64,000 bases of DNA from Streptomyces sp. 3214.6 (lineage in GTDB: Bacteria > Actinomycetota > Actinomycetes > Streptomycetales > Streptomycetaceae). Location: NCBI RefSeq assembly GCF_900129855.1, contig NZ_LT670819.1:1922001-1986000 (forward strand), in the 5' to 3' direction. A model generated the notes under the pieces. That model searched no databases. It worked only from the letters and a program-made list of their open reading frames with translations, and was not told the origin of the DNA. The stretch's first letter is position 1. Each line of letters opens with the position of its first letter. The translations under genes were made by a program, and so were the position numbers. Positions 16,526 to 23,252 of the stretch are shown here, one piece after another.

Positions 16526-16670
16526 GGAACGGCTCCTTCGGCCGACGGCTGCGGGGCGGGGCGTTGCCGCCCCACAGCCATCACAGCCCGAGGGAACCCG
16601 GGGCGCGCGCGGCCGGACGCCATTGGCGGGACGCGAGCCCCCAACCGGGTGACCTCACCGGCCGGGCGCT

Positions 16671-16755
16671 CCAGGGGGCCCGTGTGTTCCAGGGGCCCGG
16701 GTGCTTCAGCGGGCCTGGGTGCTTCAGCGGGCCCGCGATGCTCCAGGGGCTCCCG
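16671..16755 (+). repeat. 18-base imperfect tandem repeat
   Basis: About 4.7 copies of an 18-base unit with consensus ccaggggcccgggtgctt start at 16671, 16689, 16707, 16725 and 16743. They lie between the sigma-factor stop (16756) and the surface-protein gene. The GGGCCC cores could form short stems and act as a terminator for the sigma gene. Confidence 0.75.
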
Positions 16756-17550
16756 TCACGCCGCGTCGTTCAGGACCTGTTCGCGCAACCGGTCACAACA
16801 CCGGTTGATCAGCCGGGACACATGCATCTGCGAGATCCCCAGCTGCTCGGCGATCCTGCTCTGCGTCATGTCGCCGAAGAACCTCATGTACAAGATCGCC
16901 CGCTCCCGCTCGGGCAGCGCGGCGAGCCGCAGCCGGACCGCCTCCCGGTCGACGACGGTGTCCAGCGCCGGGTCCGCCGCGCCGAGCGCGTCGCTCAGCG
17001 AGTAGCCGTCCTCGCTGCCGGGCAGCTCCGCGTCCAGCGACAGGGTGCTGAAGCTCTCCAGCGCCTCCAGCCCGGTCCGGACGTCCTCCTCGCTCAGCTG
17101 CGCCTGCTCGGCGAGCTCGGTGACGGTGGGACGGCGCCCGGAAATCGTCTGGGACAGGTCCTGGCCGGCGAAGCGCACACGGTTGCGCAGGTCCTGCACC
17201 CGGCGCGGCACGTGCAGGATCCACATGTGGTCACGGAAGTGCCGCTTGATCTCGCCGGTGACGGTGGGCACGGCGTAACTCTCGAAAGCGTTCCCACGCT
17301 CGGGGTCGTACCGGTCGACGGCCTTGACCAGGCCGAGGGCGGCGACCTGGCGCAGGTCCTCGAAGCTCTCGCCGCGGCTGCGGAAGCGTCCGGCCAGGCG
17401 GTCCGCCATGGGCAGCCAGGCCTCGACGATCTCCCCGCGGAGTGCGTCGCGCCGGGGTCCCGGGGGCAGGGTGGCGAGCCTGCGGAAGGCGTCAGCGGTG
17501 TCGGGGGCGTCGTCGTGCGGGTGGTGCTTCGCGTTCGCTCGGTTCGGCAT
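16756..17550 (-). CDS. RNA polymerase sigma factor, SigB/SigF type
   Basis: A 264-residue sigma-70-family factor of the general-stress/sporulation group. Region 2 includes GESFEDLRQVAALGLVKAVD and RYDPERGNAFESYAVPTVTG. Region 3 has RDHMWILHVPRRVQDLRN, a hallmark of SigB/SigF proteins. Region 4 has LPERERAILYMRFFGDMTQ and the helix-turn-helix IAEQLGISQMHVSRLI. The ATG at 17550 is preceded by AAGGGAG at a rather long spacing of 12; an in-frame TTG a few codons upstream is an alternative. No anti-sigma or anti-anti-sigma gene is adjacent. Such factors read GNNT-N14-16-GGGTA promoters, and two candidates occur at 19697 and 22031. Confidence 0.9.
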   Translation of the reverse strand: MPNRANAKHHPHDDAPDTADAFRRLATLPPGPRRDALRGEIVEAWLPMADRLAGRFRSRGESFEDLRQVAALGLVKAVDRYDPERGNAFESYAVPTVTGEIKRHFRDHMWILHVPRRVQDLRNRVRFAGQDLSQTISGRRPTVTELAEQAQLSEEDVRTGLEALESFSTLSLDAELPGSEDGYSLSDALGAADPALDTVVDREAVRLRLAALPERERAILYMRFFGDMTQSRIAEQLGISQMHVSRLINRCCDRLREQVLNDAA

Positions 17551-17844
17551 GGGACGTAGCAACTCCCTTGCGAGTGCTCTGGGTTGGCCGGTAACCGTGG
17601 AAGCGCGGCGACAGCCCGACCGGGCCTGCCGGGGCCTGCGAAGTCGCGGCCTCTCACGGACGTGCCTCCGGTCCGAAGCACTGTGGCTGCGCCTGCCCCC
17701 GCTCCTCGCCCCCAAACACCCGCCCAGGTTTCCCGACGCCCGCCGGGGTCACCCGTAGCGGATCGGTCGTCGCGGGTCGGGCTCGTGGGTCGGGCTCCTC
17801 GCTGCCGTCGAGCCTCTTTCTTCCGGCCCAGGAAGGTCCCTGCC
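17551..17844. other. Divergent intergenic region, 294 bases
   Basis: This gap separates the start of the sigma factor (minus) from that of the TPP enzyme (plus) and should hold both promoters. I could not pick a convincing -35/-10 pair or operator by eye, and no credible small gene is present. Confidence 0.5.
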
Positions 17845-19638
17845 ATGCGCCCCAAGGTCTCCGACCACGTCCTGCGACGACTGCGCGAGTGGGGCGTCGA
17901 GCATGTCTTCGGGTATCCCGGGGACGGCATCGCCGCTCTGCTCGCCGCCTGGGACCGCGCCGGGGACGAGCCGCGTTTCGTGCGGGCGCGGCACGAGGAG
18001 ACGGCCGCGCTCCAGGCGGTCGGCTACGCCAAGTTCAGCGGTCGGCTGGGGGTGTGCGCGGCGACCTCGGGGCCGGGCGCGATCCATCTCCTCAACGGCC
18101 TGTACGACGCGAAGCTGGACCACGTCCCGGTGCTCGCGATCGTCGGCCGGACGAACCGGAGCGCGATGGGCGGCTCCTACCAGCAGGAGGTGGACCCGCA
18201 CACACTGTTGCAGGACGTCGCCTCGGAGTTCGCGGTGACGGTGACGGTCCCCGAGCAGTTGCCGAACGTCCTGGACCGGGCGATCCGCACCGCGTACGCC
18301 CGCCGCTGCCCGACCGCGGTCATCATCCCCGGCGACGTGCAGGAGCTCGAACACACCGCCCCCGCCGAGGAGTTCAATATGTTCCCCGCCGGCCGGGACC
18401 GCAGCGACTGGACGGCGATCCCGTCGCAGGAGTCCCTGGAGCGGGCCGCCGAGATCCTCAACTCCGGCGACAAGGTGGCGATCCTGGCCGGTCAGGGCGC
18501 GGCCGGGGCCCGCGCCGAGGTCGAGCGGATCGCCGAAGTGCTCGGCGCGGGCGTGGCCAAGGCACTCCTCGGCAAGGACGTCCTGAGCGACGAACTCCCT
18601 TACGTCACCGGCTCGATCGGCCTTCACGGCACCCGCCCCTCCCACGAGCTGATGCGCGACTGCGACACCCTGCTGACGATCGGCTCGTCCTTCCCGTACA
18701 CGCGGTTCCTGCCGGACTTCGGCTCGGCGCGGGGCGTGCAGATCGACATCGATCCGCACATGATCGGGATGCGCTACCCGTACGAGGTGAACCTCGTCGG
18801 CGACGCGAAGGAGACCCTGCGCCGGCTGATCCCGATGATCCGGGGCGAGGAACGCGGCCGCGAGTGGTTCGAAACCGTTTGTGACAACGTCCGGTTCTGG
18901 GACGAGGTGTTGGAGCGGCGGGCGCGAGTGTCGGCCGACCCGATCAACCCGGAGTACGTGGCCCGCGCCCTGGATCCGTTGCTGCCGCCCGACGCCGTCG
19001 TCACCTCGGACTCGGGCTCGGTGGCGAACTGGTACGCCCGCCACCTCACGATGCGGCCGGGTATGCGCGGCTCCCTCTCCGGCACGCTGGCGACGATGGG
19101 CTGCGGGGTGCCGTACGCGATCGGCGCGAAGTTCGCCCACCCGGACCGGCCGGCGATCGCGCTGGTCGGCGACGGTGCGATGCAGATGAACGGGCTCGCG
19201 GAGCTGGTCACCGCGGCGACGTACCGGGACCGCTGGCAGGATCCGCGCCTGGTGGTCGCGGTGTGGAACAACCAGGACCTCAACCAGGTGACCTGGGAGA
19301 TGCGCGCCGAGGGCGCCCCGTCCTTCGTGCCCTCGCAGCGGCTGCCGGACGTGCCGTACGCGGCCTTCGCGCGTTCCCTGGGGCTGACCGGGGTGCGCGT
19401 CGAGAAGCCGGAGGACGTGGTGGCGGGCCGGCGGACGGCCCTGGCGGCGGACGGCCCGGCGGTCGTCGAGTTCCTCACCGACCCGGCCGTGCCTCCGATC
19501 CCGCCGCACGCCACCTGGGAGCAGCTGGAGGCCACGGCCGCGTCGATCCTCAGGGGCGACGCCGACGGCGGCTCCATGATCCGGCAGGGCGTCAAGGCGA
19601 AGGCGCAGGACTTTCTGCCGGGGCGGGAGATCAGGTAG
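17845..19638 (+). CDS. Thiamine-diphosphate-dependent enzyme, pyruvate-oxidase-like
   Basis: A 597-residue member of the acetolactate synthase/pyruvate oxidase family. The N-terminal Pyr domain has FGYPGDGIAALLAAW and the catalytic Glu in VRARHEETAALQAVGYAK. The middle domain (about 190-330) is of the FAD/DHS-like type. The C-terminal PP domain carries VGDGAMQMNGLAELVTA with NNQDLNQVTWE downstream, the GDG-x(25-30)-NN TPP motif. The ATG at 17845 has AGGAAGG upstream. Pyruvate oxidase type (acetate from pyruvate, membrane-linked) fits best, but acetolactate synthase or another 2-oxoacid activity is possible. It stands alone ahead of a stress-gene group. Confidence 0.85.
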   Translation: MRPKVSDHVLRRLREWGVEHVFGYPGDGIAALLAAWDRAGDEPRFVRARHEETAALQAVGYAKFSGRLGVCAATSGPGAIHLLNGLYDAKLDHVPVLAIVGRTNRSAMGGSYQQEVDPHTLLQDVASEFAVTVTVPEQLPNVLDRAIRTAYARRCPTAVIIPGDVQELEHTAPAEEFNMFPAGRDRSDWTAIPSQESLERAAEILNSGDKVAILAGQGAAGARAEVERIAEVLGAGVAKALLGKDVLSDELPYVTGSIGLHGTRPSHELMRDCDTLLTIGSSFPYTRFLPDFGSARGVQIDIDPHMIGMRYPYEVNLVGDAKETLRRLIPMIRGEERGREWFETVCDNVRFWDEVLERRARVSADPINPEYVARALDPLLPPDAVVTSDSGSVANWYARHLTMRPGMRGSLSGTLATMGCGVPYAIGAKFAHPDRPAIALVGDGAMQMNGLAELVTAATYRDRWQDPRLVVAVWNNQDLNQVTWEMRAEGAPSFVPSQRLPDVPYAAFARSLGLTGVRVEKPEDVVAGRRTALAADGPAVVEFLTDPAVPPIPPHATWEQLEATAASILRGDADGGSMIRQGVKAKAQDFLPGREIR

Positions 19639-19696
19639 TCAGCCCGCGCAGTCGGCCGGAGCACCGCAACTCTTTCCTCTCCTGCGACCCGGACCC

Positions 19697-19721
19697 GTGT
19701 CGGCTCCCCGTCCTCGGGTAC
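19697..19721 (+). promoter_or_regulatory. Candidate SigB-type promoter
   Basis: GTGT at 19697-19700, a 15-base spacer and GGGTAC at 19716-19721 fit the Streptomyces SigB consensus GNNT-N14-16-GGGTA(C/T). It lies 39 bases before the DUF2795 gene. The same layout recurs at 22031-22055. Confidence 0.5.
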
Positions 19722-19760
19722 GCGGGGTCCACCGGCAAAGATCTGGAGGGAGCGACAGAC

Positions 19761-20141
19761 ATGCAGCGAGGCAGTGACCGGCTGAGCGTGCACCGGGACG
19801 ACGAGATGAAGCACGAACTGCAGGGCCTGCTGAGGTCCGGACATCCCACGCGGACCGAGGAGTGGCACGACCCGGAGCCGTCCGCCGAGGACGACCCCGA
19901 GGTATGGGGCGGACCGGTGGTGCCGGGCAACTCCCGGGCGTCGCTGGCGACGGTACGGCTGGAGCTCGCCCGGATCCTGGGCCGCAGCTCCTTCCCGGCG
20001 GGGCCGGGAGCGCTGGCGGTGGGTCTGAGCCGCAAGAACGCGCCCGACGCACTCGTGGAGGCGGTGCGGCGGCTGCCGCACCGGGACCGCTACGTCAATG
20101 TTCAGGAGCTGGCAGAAGCACTGGTCGGGGGCGGCGGCTGA
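19761..20141 (+). CDS. DUF2795-domain protein
   Basis: A 126-residue soluble protein. The C-terminal 75 residues fit the DUF2795 family: SRASLATVRLELARILGRSSFP, then RKNAPDALVEAVRRLPHRD and YVNVQELAEALVG. The N-terminal part is acidic and probably flexible. The molecular function is unknown; homologues are common beside stress genes in actinobacteria. The ATG has GGAGGG at a slightly long spacing, and a SigB-like promoter lies just upstream. Its TGA overlaps the next ATG (TGATG). Confidence 0.78.
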   Translation: MQRGSDRLSVHRDDEMKHELQGLLRSGHPTRTEEWHDPEPSAEDDPEVWGGPVVPGNSRASLATVRLELARILGRSSFPAGPGALAVGLSRKNAPDALVEAVRRLPHRDRYVNVQELAEALVGGGG

Positions 20142-20651
20142 TGGGGGGTCGGGGCCTGGCCGCCGGGATCGCCGCCACAGGCTCCACCGTGGACGTCGGG
20201 GAGGCGACCACCCGCTATCTGCTGTACGGCCTAGGTCAAGCCCGTCGAGCAGCACATCCACAGCTTTCTGGAGGCGCTGCCGTTCGGAGCGCTGTCCGCC
20301 CTGATGTGCCTGCACGCCGACCAGGTGAAGTGCCTGCTGCGGGGCGGCGGGGGCGATGCGCACGCGTGGCGGCTGGTGCCGCGCAGGCGCCCGCTCTCGC
20401 CCGTCTATCTCGCGGGCATCGCCGCGGCGGTCGGCACCTGCGTGGCCCTGCCGTACGGCGAGGAGCTGCTGCGCTGTGTGCGCGCGGCCCGGGCCAGGAA
20501 ACACGCGGGCCCGGACGGAGAAACACGCGGGCGGGGCGAAGAAGCAACGGAAACAGCGGGCCGGGGTCCGACTCGGCCCACCAGCAGGCCGTGTGACGAC
20601 CGCGAAAGACACGGAAAGGACGTTGAACCCTCATGCGCATCGCGTTTCTGA
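20141..20651 (+). pseudogene. Truncated membrane-protein gene (internal deletion and frame change)
   Basis: Starting at the ATG that overlaps the DUF2795 stop, the frame encodes an N-terminus ending TTRYLLYGLG at about 20235. At ggcctaggtc the homology moves to another frame that continues VKPVEQHIHSFLEALPFGAL, then PLSPVYLAGIAAAVGTCVALPYGEELLRC. In the intact actinobacterial family that I recall, a first membrane helix with YLxYGL and the EQHxHSFLE segment are separated by some 80 residues, so the middle appears deleted and the frame broken. The 3' tail overlaps the next gene and looks unconstrained. The junction contains CTAG. A single-base sequencing error could explain the shift but not the missing middle. 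Confidence 0.6.
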
Positions 20652-21175
20652 CGGCGCCCGAAGGCGTCGAGCAGGTTGAGCTCACCGAGCCCTGGCAGGC
20701 GGCGGTGGACGCGGGCCACGAACCCGTCCTGGTGTCGACCGAGTCCGGCGAGATCCAGGCGTTCCATCATCTCGACAAGGCCGACACGTTCATGGTGGAC
20801 GAGGTGGTCGGCGAGGTGCCCGCGGAGTCGTTCGGCGGGCTGGTCCTGCCGGGCGGCGTCGCGAACCCCGATTTTCTGCGCACCGACGACCGGGCCGTGG
20901 CGTTCGTCAAGGAGTTCTTCGAGCAGGGCCGCCCGGTCGCCGCGATCTGCCACGCCCCGTGGACCCTCGTCGAGGCGGACGTCGTACGGGGCCGGGTGCT
21001 GACCTCGTGGCCGAGCCTGCGGACGGACATCCGCAACGCAGGCGGGTCTTGGGTCGACGAGCAGGTGAACATCTGCGACCACGGCCCGAACAAGCTCGTC
21101 ACCAGCCGCAAGCCGGATGATCTGAAGGCGTTCTGCGAGGCGTATCTGGACGTGTTCGCCAAGGAGGCGAGCTGA
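20633..21175 (+). CDS. DJ-1/PfpI-family protein (type 1 glutamine amidotransferase-like)
   Basis: A 180-residue complete DJ-1/PfpI-family protein. The nucleophile elbow is AAICHAPWTL (Cys about residue 105) with its Glu/His partners, FGGLVLPGGVANPDFLR before it and DIRNAGGSWVDEQVNICDHG after it. Family members act as glyoxalase III, deglycase or general stress proteins. The ATG follows GAAAGGA. Its stop overlaps the next ATG (the catalase remnant), and it sits downstream of two genes that may share the SigB-like promoter. Confidence 0.9.
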   Translation: MRIAFLTAPEGVEQVELTEPWQAAVDAGHEPVLVSTESGEIQAFHHLDKADTFMVDEVVGEVPAESFGGLVLPGGVANPDFLRTDDRAVAFVKEFFEQGRPVAAICHAPWTLVEADVVRGRVLTSWPSLRTDIRNAGGSWVDEQVNICDHGPNKLVTSRKPDDLKAFCEAYLDVFAKEAS

Positions 21176-21654
21176 TGGACGCCACCCCGTTCCCGGACGA
21201 CCGCAAGCAGGAGCAGCGGGAGGCCTTCCGGGCCGAGGACCCGGCCGGCGGTCCCCTCACCACCGACCAGGGCGTGGCGGTCGACCACACCGACGACTCG
21301 CTCGCGGCGGGTGAGCGTGGTCCGACCGTCGCCTCCGTCCTGTACGACGCCGTCCTGCTGCCCGGCGGCCCCACGGGCACTCCGGCGATCACGGCCGACC
21401 CGGACGCCATGCGCTTCATACGGGACGCCTACCGGCACGGCAAGCCGGTCGGGGCCCTCGGCTCCGGCGTGGGCGTGCTGTCGGGGCTGCATCTGGAGGG
21501 GGTGCGGCTGTCCACCGAGTTCCACCGGGTGGTGGCCGACCAGGGCGTGGTCACGGACACCTCGCCGGGCACCGCGAGCCCGGAGTTCGTACGGGAGTTC
21601 GTGACCGCGATCGCGGCCCACCGGCACTGGAACCGACCGCCGGTGAGCTACTGA
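21175..21654 (+). CDS. Large-subunit catalase remnant: N-terminal arm joined to C-terminal domain
   Basis: A 159-residue intact frame. Residues about 20-50 (GGPLTTDQGVAVDHTDDSLA, then AGERGPTV) match the N-terminal arm of HPII-type catalases just before the heme domain. Residue 51 onward (ASVLYDAVLLPGGPTG, then FIRDAYRHGKPVGALGSG, ending AIAAHRHWNR) matches the very C-terminal PfpI-like domain of the same enzymes. The heme core (over 500 residues) and the first part of the C-terminal domain are absent, so no heme, distal His or proximal Tyr can be present. I infer an in-frame internal deletion. It overlaps the DJ-1 stop. It cannot be an active catalase; any residual role is unknown. Confidence 0.72.
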   Translation: MDATPFPDDRKQEQREAFRAEDPAGGPLTTDQGVAVDHTDDSLAAGERGPTVASVLYDAVLLPGGPTGTPAITADPDAMRFIRDAYRHGKPVGALGSGVGVLSGLHLEGVRLSTEFHRVVADQGVVTDTSPGTASPEFVREFVTAIAAHRHWNRPPVSY

Positions 21655-21691
21655 TCGTCCACAGGCGACTCCGCAGGCGGCTCCGGAAGGC

Positions 21692-22042
21692 TCAGGCCCG
21701 GCCGGGGCCGCCCGCCGTTCCCGGGCCCCACTTGCCGGCCGGAGTGCCCGCGGGGGTGTCCTGCGTGGCCGTCCGGCCGCCGTCCGCCCCGGCGGCCCGC
21801 TCCCTGGCGCCCTCGCGGGTGCGGCCCGGGGAGACGAAGCGGCGTGGGTTGCGGCGCAGGTACTCGCCCTCCAGCTGGGCCATGCGGTCGTTATGGGCGC
21901 GCAGGGCGCCGTTCGAGCCGTACAGCAGGGTGTCGTGGCGCGTGCGGTGGATCGTCTCCAGCTCTTTCATCAGCTGCTGGTCGTCCAGCCGGTCCGGGTC
22001 GACTCCGGTCATGGTGGTGCCCCGCTCGTCGTGTTCGTCCAT
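21692..22042 (-). CDS. DUF6158-like small protein
   Basis: A 116-residue hydrophilic protein. The core GVDPDRLDDQQLMKELETIH, then RTRHDTLLYGSNGALRAHNDRM and AQLEGEYLRRNP (residues about 12-66), resembles the DUF6158 family, a helical hairpin found in actinobacteria. The C-terminus is Gly/Ala/Thr-rich and likely disordered. The ATG at 22042 lacks a good ribosome-binding site; the in-frame ATG at 22012 (MTGVDPD) is an alternative. The function is unknown. Confidence 0.7.
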   Translation of the reverse strand: MDEHDERGTTMTGVDPDRLDDQQLMKELETIHRTRHDTLLYGSNGALRAHNDRMAQLEGEYLRRNPRRFVSPGRTREGARERAAGADGGRTATQDTPAGTPAGKWGPGTAGGPGRA

Positions 22043-22055
22043 ACGGTTCGGGTAC
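22031..22055 (+). promoter_or_regulatory. Candidate SigB-type promoter
   Basis: GTGT at 22031-22034, a 15-base spacer and GGGTAC at 22050-22055 give the same layout as 19697-19721. It lies 53 bases before the ATG of the Vms1-like gene and overlaps the 5' end of the divergent DUF6158 gene. Confidence 0.5.
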
Positions 22056-22108
22056 CCGCCCGGGAAGCACTGCCAGCACTACCCCCGAGCGGCATCCGGG
22101 AGGGAGCC

Positions 22109-23218
22109 ATGGATCTCGCGTTTCTGCATCCACTGTACGAACATTCCGGCCCCTGGGCCTCCGTGTACGTGGACACCTCCCGTCACACGGAGAACACGCC
22201 TCACGAACGTCACCTCACGGCCGCCGCGATGGCCCGTGAGCTGGCGCGGCAGGGCGCCGACGACGCCACCTGCCAGGCCGTCGAGCAGGCGATCGAAGGG
22301 CTGAGCCACTCCTCCGAGCCCCACGGGCGGGCCCTGTTCGCCCGGGCCGGTGAGGTCGCCCTCGATCCGGCGCTGGCCGCCCGGCCCCCGCAGGGCGACC
22401 AGGCGCAGTGGGCGCCGCTGCCGCGGGTCGCGCCACTGCTGGAGCTGGCCGACCAGGACCCGGTGTGCGTGGTGGCGTACATCGACCGCAAGGGCGCGGA
22501 CTTCGAGCTGCGCACCCCGTTGGCCCGCGAGAAGGTGGACACGGTCTCCGGCCGGCAGTATCCCGTCCACCACACGTCGACGGCCGACTGGTCCGAGCGG
22601 CACTTCCAGCTCAAGGTCGAGAACACCTGGGAGCACAACGCGGCGGAGATCGCGGACGCGCTCAGCGTCTGCCAGGAGGAGACCCGCGCCGATCTGCTGG
22701 TGCTCGTCGGCGACGACCGGGAGCGGCGGGCCGTGCACGAGCGGCTGCCGCAGCGGCTGCAGGACCGGGTGGCCGAGATGGGGCACGGTGCCAGCAGCCG
22801 GCTGCTGGACAAGGACGTGGAGGCGGCCCGGGCCGAGCATGTGCGCGGCCGCGCCGAGGCCGAACTGGAACGTTTCCTCGCTGCCCGCACCCCGGACGAA
22901 GCGGGGCACGCCGGGGCGGTGGAGGGCGTGCCGGCGCTGGTCGAGGCGGCCCGTGAGCACCGTATCGACGAGCTGCTGATCCGGCTGGACGGCCCCGACG
23001 CCCACCGCGAGGTGTGGATCGGCGAGGACCCGGACCAGCTGGCGGTGCGCCGTACGGAGCTGAAGACGCTCGGCGAGCAGCAATCCTGGGCCGCGCGGGC
23101 GGACGACGCGCTGATCCGCTCGGCGGTCGCCACTGACGCGAACGTACTCGTCGTACCGCCCGAGGCGTCCGAGGAGCCGCCGGTGGGGGGACTCGGCGCG
23201 CTGCTGCGCTGGAAGTAG
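22109..23218 (+). CDS. Vms1/Rv2629-like protein (baeRF family)
   Basis: A 369-residue protein of the bacterial eRF1-like (baeRF) group that includes M. tuberculosis Rv2629. N-terminal features are YEHSGPWASVYVDTSRHTEN and the middle segment VCVVAYIDRKGADFEL. The central FQLKVENTWEHNAAEIADAL followed by LLVLVGDDRERRAV is the family core, and the end DDALIRSAVATDANVLVVPP matches its C-terminal domain. Eukaryotic Vms1 cleaves peptidyl-tRNA on stalled ribosomes. Bacterial members are proposed ribosome-associated factors, not proven here. The ATG has GGGAGGGAG upstream and a SigB-like promoter further up. It is convergent with an ABC-F gene. Confidence 0.83.
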   Translation: MDLAFLHPLYEHSGPWASVYVDTSRHTENTPHERHLTAAAMARELARQGADDATCQAVEQAIEGLSHSSEPHGRALFARAGEVALDPALAARPPQGDQAQWAPLPRVAPLLELADQDPVCVVAYIDRKGADFELRTPLAREKVDTVSGRQYPVHHTSTADWSERHFQLKVENTWEHNAAEIADALSVCQEETRADLLVLVGDDRERRAVHERLPQRLQDRVAEMGHGASSRLLDKDVEAARAEHVRGRAEAELERFLAARTPDEAGHAGAVEGVPALVEAAREHRIDELLIRLDGPDAHREVWIGEDPDQLAVRRTELKTLGEQQSWAARADDALIRSAVATDANVLVVPPEASEEPPVGGLGALLRWK

Positions 23219-23252
23219 CCCTGCGCCGAAGCGGCCCGACGTCGAAGCGGTC

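Noticed and set aside
21175..21654. A second DJ-1/PfpI gene produced by duplication of the neighbour
   Set aside because: Its closest pattern is the catalase arm and catalase C-terminal end, not the neighbour, and it lacks the nucleophile Cys elbow.
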